Shown: piece by piece, positions 33,231-43,720 of the stretch
Numbering within the stretch: position 1 is the first letter of the stretch
How the letters are laid out: each line of letters starts with the position of its first letter
The notes under the pieces: generated by a model
The model's input: only the letters and a program-made list of their open reading frames with translations
Told to the model about the DNA's origin: nothing
Database searches by the model: none
Translations under genes and position numbers: made by a program
Origin: Gnetum montanum
Taxonomy: Eukaryota > Streptophyta > Gnetopsida > Gnetales > Gnetaceae
Reading direction: 5' to 3'
DNA: 64,000 nt
NCBI GenBank assembly: GCA_015680685.1
Contig: MNCI01034026.1
Coordinates: forward strand, 96,145-160,144

Positions 33231-34949
33231 GCACTTAGTAGAATTGATGATTTTTCAAGTTTTAAGGCCAAAATTGAAGGATTTGAGGTAGATTCAAAAG
33301 GTTTGGGGTAAGGGCAAGTGGAAATTGAGACACCAAAAGTGTAATGGAGTGGATTCTTACAATGAAGTTCTTTTGAAAAGGATGAGGAAAAAGGACATGT
33401 AGTGGTTCTAAGCAACATTCAATTAAAATGATGAAAAAGGAAAGAATAGATTTGGCAATGGAATACTCGGAGGGTATAAAATGATGTGATGATGTGCAAC
33501 AAGTACAAATTACAAAATTCACGCAAGTGTATCCTCCCCAAAGTAGGTTCCAACCTATAATTCCCTTGCATAACCACACCTTAAAATGTCTGTAGGCACT
33601 AGAAGGGTTAAATGCAACCTGCAGCTATGCAAGAAAACAAACACATGTTAAGTACCACTACTATGAGGTATGAATTCTATGCCACACAAGATACAAGTTA
33701 GAAGTATTTGGACTGTGAGATGAGACAAATTGTAGAGATCAGGATGTGAGGTAACTTACCCTGGGCACAATGAATCCTAAGTGTTGTATGTGATTAAAGT
33801 ACCATTATCCTTTTGCTCTAAGATCAAAACCAAGTCCATACCTCTGATCAGTGACATCGCATTATTTCATCCCAATGATAGACAACCATAAGAGCATCAT
33901 GACAGCAAGGTGTATGATCACTTGATGTTTTGCACAAGGAAGGAGTGATTTGAATTTGTCTACAGCATATTTTTTTGAGCTTTTTTTTTTTTGCTTCTCT
34001 TCTTTCTTTTCTTTTTCTTCTTCTAGCCACTTTTGCACTTTGTCTTTCCCAACGGTGATCTGGAGAAGCCACCAAGCTTTAGGCATGGGTACATGTCTTT
34101 CTAGTGGGACCCCCTAGAATAACATTGCATTCTTTTCTTAAGTGCCTTTATTACCATTGTTACTCCCATTGTTCATTAGATCTACAAGGATCTTAGTACA
34201 ACCAAGCTACATAATAGCACATACAAATGTTGCCAAAGAGAATCCACAAGTCCCCTTGATGTCACACCCTTGCCGTTCCCTCTTAGTTTGTCACTCTTCA
34301 CTTTGGGCATAATAAATACAAATTCACTTTAGGTTTTGATGATAACAAGAATATCATCATCCCTAGAGCAAGAACCTCTTATTAATAGAATGGGTGGATG
34401 GAGGTTGTCGGCTCACTATCCAAATAATTAGTCACTTGTGACTTGATAACATAGAACAACACCTCAACCGATTGGTTACATGAGTATTTTATTCATAGAT
34501 GAGATTACCCACAAAACGATACAATGACAAATTGAAAAACAAAAAATTGTAAAACCAAAGAAAAGGAAAAACATTTAGTAATTTTGCTTGTTAGAATGGG
34601 GGATATCCCCCATGACTAAACCTTTGATCATATCTAAACCATTGGATGTCTTTTGGTGTAGTGGCAAGAATGTACCTAAATTAGGGTTCACACACTTGAT
34701 TAAAGTAGGCATAGTGGGGTAGATTATAAGATGTGGTCATGTGATAAGAGGCTAACCCACTATGGCACCCGTGACCATAAGATGGTATGCAAGGATCAAT
34801 ATATCTCCTCATGTTGTTAGATTCATTGGGCCACATGGTTGTTGGAGTATTGATTGATGGCCTGGATAAGGTAACAGAAGGTGTTGAGTTTGAAAAGGAA
34901 GGTGCATCATAGTGGTGGGCTTCTGTTAAGTTGGAGGATGCAATGATTT
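33231..34949 (-). other. Element C spacer (pol missing)
   Basis: Aligns in parts with the D interior (21700-22412) and with the post-integrase spacer of A and B. There is no coding support; frames at 33848-34086 are Lys/Arg-rich low-complexity shadows. Gag-end sequence passes straight into this spacer without protease or RT. Confidence 0.5.
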
Positions 34950-36830
34950 CAGAACCATGTTATCTCTTTCTATGGCCATGCCTAAAGAAAGGACACTTCT
35001 GATGTTGTAGAGGACTCCCACTACTGTTGATAGTAGCAACACAAGTAATGTTCATTGGTTGGTGCTCTGGTGCAAAACCTTCTGATACAACTGGTGGTGA
35101 TGTAGAAGGAGGTAAAGGATGAGAATATTGGGAGTAAGGAGGAGTGTAAGGAATATGAGGTGGTGATCCCATAGGAAAGGACATGGGTTGATGATACTCA
35201 AGAGAGTAATAACAACGAAGTGAAGTAGAGGATGTTGATCCAGTTAGAGAAACAAGGTGTTGAACATAATAAGCACTTGGTTTTAGGTGATACGAAGGGT
35301 ATGGCTAGTTTGGTGATGGCCTCCCCCACAACTAGAGGTTTTTCCATTATTTTTGAGCACAATACTTCTATACGAAATTTGGATGTAGTATTCTTCCCTA
35401 ATGGTCATGTAGATGTGACAAGATTGGGCATTGGCCTTTGGGGTGGTCATATAGGCAAACATTGCATTGATACTTATGATTTGCGATTGAACCCCTATCC
35501 TTATTTTCTCCAACCCTTCTTTCCAATTGTCGAATGGTGTTCTGTCTTGTTTTTAGGTTTGGTATCCTCTATTTTTTTTGGTCATCAAAGTTGTTTTATG
35601 TGGTTCTCCCTCTAATAATGTCTATATATTCTTCACATTTTTCATGTACCCACTCTATCATCTTGTTGATCTTTACCTTGATTTCATCTAGTGATTTTAG
35701 TATTGGCAAAGGTGGGGATAGTTTTACCCCCTCGAGGTGAGTTGATTTCTCCTTTTCATGATTATGGACCTTTGTTATTTCAAGAGTTTGGTCTTGTTGA
35801 GATTTTTTAACATTCTCCAATTTGGCTATTTCTCCTTCTTCTTTTGCTACTTGCTTAATAAGCTCTTGGAATTAATGGGTTCATAGTTCATATAGTTGAC
35901 CTGGGGCATACATCCTTAGGGTCTCCCTCGTTTCATTACCGAGCCCATTCATGATGTGACACATTAGCCTTTCCTTAGAGAACCCATGGCCTGGGCATTT
36001 ATTTAACAAAGAGTAATATCTTTCTAAGGTCATGTCCAAGGGTTCATGTTGCCCTTGTTTCCACTCTTGGATTTGTCTCCTCCAGGCTGACACTCTTGCA
36101 CAGGTTTGATATCTTTCGTTGAAGAGTTTTACCATTGTAGACCAATGGCAAATTGAATTTGGTTTTAAATACTTGTACCACACTTTTTCTTGGCCAACAA
36201 GTGTCATAGGGAAGAGCTTAAGCCTTTTCCACCCATTCTTAATGTTGTTCCATACACAAGCATCATAGAAGGCTTGTAAACGATGTTGTGGATCTAAATC
36301 ATAGCCTCTTGAGAACTTAGGAAAGTTGTTTAAATCAAGCCTAGGTAAATAGCTTTTCTTGCGATGCCTGTGGGATATCTGAATGGCCTCTATTATATGC
36401 ATTAGGCTCTTAGTGGCCATTAGGGGTTCATTGTTACTAAATAGGTTGTGAGTTTGTGAGTTGGGATGATGTTGTCTATGTTCATGTTGAAAGAGCAGAG
36501 GAAGAGAGGAAACTAGTAGACTCGTCATGACTTTTGTAAGTCTTCCAATCATCCCTTGATATACTCTTACTACCTATTGAGAAGGTCCTAGGCCTTATGG
36601 TCCCCCTCATTCTATGGGATGTCCCATCTTCACTAGAGGTGTTTGAGTTGGATGACAAAAGTCCTTGAGTATCATTGGGATGTCTAGGAACATATGAAAC
36701 TCTTGCATAAGATTGAGTACTTCAAAATTTTTCTTCATCATAAAGTTTTTTGGTTCTCCAATGAATTTCCTCGCTAGATGTTTTGTTATCACTGTCTTAT
36801 GTAAAAGACATTGTCGTAAATTGTATGTGA
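34950..36830 (-). pseudogene. gag of element C
   Basis: Longest frame is 35881-36552. Capsid blocks: LPRLDLNNFPKFSRGYDLDP, LQAFYDACVWNNIKNGWKRL, LFNERYQTCARVSAWRRQIQ, EWKQGQHEPLDMTLERYYS, NKCPGHGFSKERL, NGLGNETRETLRMYAPGQL. A zinc-knuckle-like CNVCLYDHPKGQC lies at about 35433-35471 and is followed by a Pro/Ser/Tyr/Gln-rich tail with KCPFFRHGHRK (34960-35184). Homologous to B, D and E gag. Broken by stops and shifts but the capsid part is the best preserved gag in the window. Confidence 0.75.
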
Positions 36831-36925
36831 CTTAATTAAATTTAATTTCTTTTTATAAAGGATATATTGTTAATTCCTTGTTACAGTGATCTTATATGAT
36901 ATAACTAATCTAGGTAACTAGCACC

Positions 36926-36945
36926 ATCCATGACAACAGTGCCAA
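36926..36945 (-). other. Primer-binding site of element C
   Basis: Reverse complement TTGGCACTGTTGTCATGGAT immediately inside the 5' LTR; resembles the Athila-type tRNA-Asp site with C-to-T and G-to-A changes. Confidence 0.55.
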
Positions 36946-37798
36946 TGATGGATGGTGAGGTACCCTTACGCTCAACCATACGAATACGAGCATGTACACA
37001 CGATCTGGTTGAACTCCATGGATGGACTAGTTGTAGCACCTAGACTATTATACGTTGATTGTAGTTCACTATCTTCCCACTTGGATTAGTAATTATTTTT
37101 TGTGACTTATCGTTTAGTCTAGAGTGAGGTGTATGATGTGGTCCTTACTACTATGCTACTCCTAAGGACAATAAGAGATAACTTAATTAAGCTAATGGGA
37201 AATAGGAAATAAGATCTAACCTAGCCTAAGTGTGATGAGCATCCATCCCTAATCATCCGTATGCATCTTGGACTTCATGCACTACTTTTGGAATTACAAA
37301 GCACACATCACTTGAAGCACTAGTCGATATGCTACCAAGTTACCACGTAGTTACACTTAAATTTTTGTGATTAAGCCGTACCCATTCTGTGTTAACAATA
37401 GGAATAGTAAATGATGATAAATGAAATATTAACTAAGAAAATAGCAATAAATAATAAATAATTAAAAAAATTAAAGGCTAAGTGAATGCTACAATGATGG
37501 AGTAATCTCGATCTTTATTGCTAATCATGTGCGTGTCCAAGTACGTCACACTCGAACAAAGGTTCCATACAATTAAAAGCATCACACTGCGGGCATGCAC
37601 TTGGAAAGAACTGAAAACTAAAAATTGACTAAAGACTGACAAAAAGGACTGACTAATGATCTAACTGTTATCTCGCTATGCGCCTGAGTGCTATATTTAT
37701 AGGCTAACACAAGAATCACGATATCATGTATATGATATCGTATCTAGGTTATGATATTGCATACCCAATATCAGGGCCTAGTAGACCGTGACTCATCA
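36946..37798 (-). repeat. 5' LTR of element C
   Basis: 853 bp, TGATGGATGGTGAGG...GACTCATCA on the plus strand. TATA is seen in reverse (ctatatttatagg, about 37691-37703) and the U3 GATATC motif array at about 37718-37775. Direct repeat of 29870-30720. Confidence 0.9.
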
Positions 37799-39095
37799 CT
37801 ATTGTTCAACAAAATATATTTTTGAAAAAGGTTCAAGTTAAATTAGTTTCAAATGATTCTTTAATGATTAAGGAGAAACAAATATGTGTTCTTAATATCT
37901 CATAGAAACTTGTTGATTTAGATGGTTTCCAAATGGCCACCTCATTAGAAAAAAACATCAAAGAACTCTATTTATTCATGATTACAAGTCAAATATTTAG
38001 AATGGATAACATGTTTAAGGTATTTTAACTACTAATAATTTTTTTAATTATTTATCAAGATATTTATTTAATTTCATTTGATAATGTTGATTCTATTGAC
38101 AAGGTGGGGGCTTCCTCCACCTTCATCCAATTATTAAATCTCTTCATGGAATGTTTGATTTCCTACCATAGAAGGGACATTTTTCAAGAATACTTGTAAA
38201 GATAAAAACCTAAAAAGGCATAATGAAAATCATTAAGCATTTCCTTTTTGTTGATTTGGAGTTTATCCTCTTTACAGTAGTCCTCTACTTTTTTACTTTG
38301 AATATACATATATAAGGGTCCAACACTCCATGCCCCATAATTTTTTTGGGGTTCTAAAACCATTGTCATCATCACTCTAGCCTTGTCTTAATAAAATGGG
38401 GTCAACTACATGAATTCATTTTCAAGATTTTAACACCCACACCCAAAATTATTTATTTTATATCATCTATAATAATGTACCTATACTTACATATCTTATT
38501 ATGTGTCACATCATTTCTAGATTATTAAGAGCCATAGAAACATACTAAGAAAAGAAGGATGACATAGACTTATATTGATAAGATATTCTAAATAAAAGCA
38601 CTATATTGGGTTTAACTCTATGACCATCCTAAATTATGTACCATAGTAGTGTAACTTTAGTGTAGAAGGGACAATTGGAAACTAAAATTCGAAGATGTTG
38701 AAGTCTTAAACTTATTGGTAGACCTTTATTAAGAATTAATTAAATAAAAATTTTAATTTTAGATTGTCATCCAAATCTAGTAAGCTTTTTAAATGTTCTT
38801 CATTACTTAATATTTCAATTAATTTTCCATTTCTAATTCAAATATTGAAAGCAATGTGATGGAAAAAATTTAATGACAAATTTAAAAATTAATAAATCTA
38901 ATAAATAAGAATCGTTAGTCCATAGCTAATTATCTTAGAGCTTCTGATAAAACATTAATGACACCTTAACTATTTTTACAATGTGAGAGCATATACTTGG
39001 TAAAAATAAATGATAATTTTGGAAAAAATATAATATTTCCATTATGTTTTCCATGTGTAGAAGATTGTTTTCATCAATAAAGTCTTCCTAGCATT

Positions 39096-42000
39096 TGTAA
39101 CACTTCTCCTTCTTAGACCTTGGATTGGAAAGCACTACATTAGGTAAAACCCCTAACAAAATGATTGGCCATGATAAAGAACAAAATAACAAATGAACTC
39201 ATAGCGAAAGGAAACAAGGAATACCTAGCATGAAGCCATGACCAAAGGACAAAGAGGAGAAAATAAATAGTGGAAGAAAAGAAATCTATAGATATCACAT
39301 CAAGACAATTATATATATAATATAAAAATATTGGAAAGATAAAACCATAATTGAAAATGTTAAGCTTCAAAACATATGCATAAAATAGTTTTATATAGAA
39401 GATCCAACCATACATTGTTTAAATGTTCAAAAGTTGAGAAAAAGAGATAAAATGTCTATCATAATGCTGAAATGTTAAATACATAAAATAACCTAATCCT
39501 AAACTGAAAACATGATATCATCATGCGCATAACATCATATGGAATGATCAAAGAGCTCCTATCTCCTTACAATTCAATCAACCTGCAAATAAAATGAGTT
39601 ATTAGTATAAAACTGAGTGAGAAACCTTGGCATCATCTTCAATCAATGAATGAGAAGATCTCAAGGAAGTTATGAGGAGCATGGCTAGCTTGAAAAACAT
39701 GTTAGCTCATAACCATCTACATAAGCATAAAAATGAACAACCATTCATCTAATCAAGAGATTATGCCAAAACCAAAATTTGTTCATTCCAATCGTCACCA
39801 TAAATTAGGAGGCTAGCACAAATCACTCTCAATGTAAAATGTGTATCATGTTATCATGTATAATTGCCAAATGCCAAAACCAATATATGTCCATACCAAA
39901 AATCAAATTGCCAAGTGCTTGGATTTATTGTTACTCTTAAATGAAATGTAAAACATCACCCAGGACATCACTTCCAATGTTTCCCAAACATATTAGTGTT
40001 GGAGACATCACCTAGAACTTCACCTTTAATGTTTTAGAGGCATAAACCAAAAAGGACCATTGAGCCATGGAATCATTCTTTCGTATAGTTTGGAGCCTCC
40101 CATGAAAGCTAGATTGATGCATCCCAGTGAGGGTCAACCATTCCCATCTTTAGAAAGCTCATCTCCAATTAGCCACATAAAATTGGTGTTAACTCCAACA
40201 TTTAAACAACCAAAAAACATATAACCATGGCATTTAAACTAATGGTGAAGTACAACAACAATAAATCAAAGAAGTTCATCTTATCAAGAGGTTCAATAGG
40301 TCAAGTGAATCATCCCAAGGATATTAGCCCAAGGAAAATCACATCACCAATAAACCTAAGTCAAACATGTGGGAATCCTTCATCACAAGGATCCCAAAAT
40401 ATAACATTTAAGAGATATCACATATCTTAATTAAATTCCAAGATGCTAATAGAATCCAAGAAGCGAAACATGATCATGGATACTAACAAGTTGATAGTAC
40501 AACAATGAAGGAAAAACAAAAATCACCAAAAACCAACATTCATATAAGGGTTAATGCTCATACTAATAAATGTTCACTTGGTCCAAGATATATGCAATAA
40601 AACTTGAGATCCTAACAAAAAAAGGATCAATGGAAGCATATCATGGAAAAGCAAATACAACAAAGATCTTAAAGGTCAAAAGAGGTAAAATGAAAATCAT
40701 AACAAATAGAGAAAAAATCACCATTGACCAAGATTCAACCAAACCATAATTGACCAAGAAAGGATGATAATCCAACAACTAAAGACTTGAAGAAAATCAA
40801 TTTTAACTTAACAAGCATGGGAGATTTAACAAGGTTTTAGGAAGTATAGAAACTAAGAAATCCAAGTTTCATACCAAACCGAAGGATCAAAATTTCCAAA
40901 ATCCAAGTTTATATTAGAGATGGACTTATAGAAGAGACATATCAAAATTCAAAACACATCTTGGAAGAAATGTATGGGGATATGGTGATACGTCTTGGAA
41001 TGTTGGGAGACATCTTTAGTTGAGAGAAGATGTCTTAAACAAGATGGAACATCATAGAAAGCTAGAAGAGATCTTGAGTAGGCATGAGATATCTCAGGAG
41101 AGATGTCTTGATTTAGCAGGAGATGTCTCAAGCTTGGAGGAGACATCTTAGTAGAGACATCTTAGAATAGGGGGAGACATCTCAAGTGAAGTTGGGATGT
41201 CTTAGCCATGGGTGAGAATTTTTTTTGGAAGTCTTGACATATGGGAGGAGCATATGGTAGAGGTTTGGGATGTCTCATATGGGCAAGGAAAGGTTAACAA
41301 TTAACTGAGAAAATACTAAGATGATGGAAATGGGCAGGGAAACCATAGGCAAATAAATCAACAACCCAAAAAAGAATCAATAAAGAACAGACACAATTCC
41401 AATACTGAACTAGTAACTTAATTGAAAAAATTCAAAATTGGAAATCTCAATAGAAAACGACTAATATCCAAATGACCAAGATCATAATAAACACAAGAGA
41501 AAGATCAATCCTAACCAAACCAATATGCAAATGGAAAACATCACAATAAGCATGATAAGGTCTTAGCAGGGGAAATGAATTTGAGAAAATATAATAAGAC
41601 GAGTGTAAAATCTATAGATCTCTAAAGTAAGCACCAAAATAAATCAAACCACATCTCTCTACAAGTTCATGATTCATCCAAAAAAATCATAATAGTTCTA
41701 TCATGCTATTGTTATTGATAAAACCATTGAATAATAAAACCCGATCCCACAAAATTGTTGGAATAATACTTATAAAACCCACATCTAAAACTGATGTTAA
41801 AATAATAAAATATTACCATTAATTATGCAGTTAAAAAATCTATTGAAACAACATTCTAAATTTTTAAATCAAAACCCATTAGCATACTACTAGTATTAGC
41901 ATCATACAGAATAATAAATAATACCCATTTCATGAATGTGCACAAACTTGCAATTGTAAATGAAAAAGAAGTCAAGATAACTCATCTATGAATCTATATG

Positions 42001-42758
42001 AAGAAAAAAATGCAAGAGAGGAGATCAAAATGCAAAGATCCAAGCCATCCATGCAACCGATATGCAATCCACTAGTACCTTCACAACTTCAATCTTTCAC
42101 AACATCTCTTATGAATTGTCAAAGCATGTGAAGAAAATGAATCATGGAAATTTTAATGACATTGACCAATTAAAATTATGGAATGGAAGAAAATACCACT
42201 TTCCCAAACCAATACAAGACTAAAAGAAGAATATGAAAAATCTTATTCCTCTCATACATGAGTTTCTTTCCCACTCACATAACTTCCATATATGCCAAAA
42301 CAATTAAAAGAGTAATCACTACAAAATCCATAACACCAAATATCATAAAACCTCTCATAATAAAAAAACTAATCTAAATAAAATATAATACAAATAGCTA
42401 TCACATTGCATCACCCCACAGCCACAACATATGCTTTAAGAAAATAATTAAACAAAACATAGATCACATGTCATGCCATACTCCCAACCAATCCTCATGA
42501 GATCCTACCACACTTAACAATAGGGTTTGTGTACATCTACTAGATGGTAATAAATACATGCATAATACGAATATCCAAAAGATACATAATAACATCCACA
42601 CATTTAGCAATCTCAAAGCTTGTTAACAGAAAAATACCGTATACAAAGCCATAAATATACTAAACTAAAAGAATGTATAAATGCACATTTGAACACTAGC
42701 ATCATAAACTCTAGGGAGATCATATGTACCAAGGCTACTAAAATTACGAGGTATTACA
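39096..42758 (-). repeat. Large LTR of gypsy fragment F
   Basis: On the plus strand it begins TGTAACACTTC and ends GGTATTACA, inverted ends expected of an LTR. On the minus strand a polypurine tract (AAGGAGTGGGGGA) precedes it and the decayed integrase of F lies just beyond. Its length would be about 3.66 kb. Within it, 40955-41290 has a cluster of AGATGTCT/AGACATCT octamers. Only the 3' 1.4 kb is repeated in the left inverted arm. No target duplication could be checked. Confidence 0.55.
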
Positions 42759-42779
42759 TCCCCCACTCCTTAAGGATCT

Positions 42780-43720
42780 TCTTCTTAGAATATGCCACTA
42801 TGGGAAGAATGTAAATTGGACTCAAGCTCTCAAGTAGTCTCTTGTGAATCATGATGGATCCATAAGATCATCATGGGAACTATCCTGTTATGTAGTTGAT
42901 GCTTCATCTGGTCCACAATCCTAATAGATGCTTCATAGATGAGGCACTAGCTTGAAGTTGTAACTTACTCTAATCAACAACATGACTATTATTGACAATG
43001 TACTTTTATAGCATGGAGACATGAAACACATCATGCATGTTTGAAAGTTTTAAAGATATACTAACATGATATGTAACTTCTCCTATGCATTGTAAAACAT
43101 CAAATGAACCAACGCAATGACATGCAAATTTATCTTTCCCACTAAGTGGAGAGACATAACCAAACATCTTGTTACCAACCAAAAACTCAAGAGGCCTCTT
43201 CCTATGGTTTATGTAGCTTGTGTGACAATCCTAAGCTGATTTTAGTTGCTTACGAATCTTTCTAATCTACTCTATTTTCCTCATCACAATGTATAAACTT
43301 ATATGCTACCTATTCTTAATTGTGTCCCAAAAAAATGGAGCTCTACAAGGTCTCCCATACAAAAATTTGCATGGTATTACTTTTAGAATAACCTGATAGC
43401 TATAATCGTAAGCAAACTTTGACAATGATAAAAAAAAACCTATCATGATTATTTGAAAATTGCAAAGCACAAGACTAAGGAATCTCCTCCAACATTTGGT
43501 TGAGCCTCTTAACTTTACTATTAGTCTATGGATGATGAGCTAGACTCATGTTCAGCCTAGTGCCCAGGCTATCCATGCATGTATGCAAAAATTAAGAAGT
43601 GAATTTGGCATCACAATCTAAGATAATCTTAGCAAGAATATTGTGAAATCCCATTCTTGGATGTCATGGAAAATGTCAAATATATTTTATATTAGACATT
43701 ATGTGTAAGAAGGTGTTGCA
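42780..43720 (-). pseudogene. Integrase C-terminal half of gypsy fragment F
   Basis: Reading minus from about 43620: DCDAKFTS, then LGTRLNMSLAHHP, KVKRLNQMLEE, later PLEFLVGNKMFGYVSPLSGK and an IGEVTYHVSISLKLSNMHDVFHVSMLKKY tail-type block near 43050. These match the second half of a chromovirus-like gypsy integrase, in which the second catalytic Asp precedes FTS and HPQT follows. Many stops; the rest of pol is not seen at higher coordinates. Confidence 0.7.

Larger units (their letters stand above)
29865..37803 (-). mobile_element. Element C: pol-less Athila-type element retaining gag and aORF
   Basis: The element is 29870-37798 (7929 bp) with perfect CTATT target duplications at 29865-29869 and 37799-37803. 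Reading minus: 5' LTR (36946-37798), primer-binding site (36926-36945), gag (about 34950-36830), spacer, internal promoter block (33122-33230), candidate leader intron (32624-32933), aORF (about 30905-32623), polypurine tract (30721-30732) and 3' LTR (29870-30720). No RT, RNase H or integrase is present. It is non-autonomous and must have moved with enzymes supplied by others. Confidence 0.9.
28885..40500. repeat. Right arm of long inverted repeat, split by element C
   Basis: 28885-29494 and 38797-40500 are the reverse complement of the left arm. The intervening 29495-29864 plus 37804-38796 (about 1.36 kb without element C) has no counterpart in the left arm. The outer part (39096-40500) is F-type LTR. 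AT-rich; no gene is supported, and frames such as 39140-39415 are low-complexity translations. Confidence 0.75.

Noticed and set aside
33848-34086. Lys/Arg/Glu-rich open frames in element C spacer
   Set aside because: Generated by a TTTCTTCTTTTC-type low-complexity tract; not conserved in A or B.
17943-40500. Classic DNA transposon with terminal inverted repeats carrying a captured gene
   Set aside because: No transposase, the outer ends lie in the middle of an LTR, and I see no target duplication at the outer ends; kept as an inverted repeat of unknown origin.
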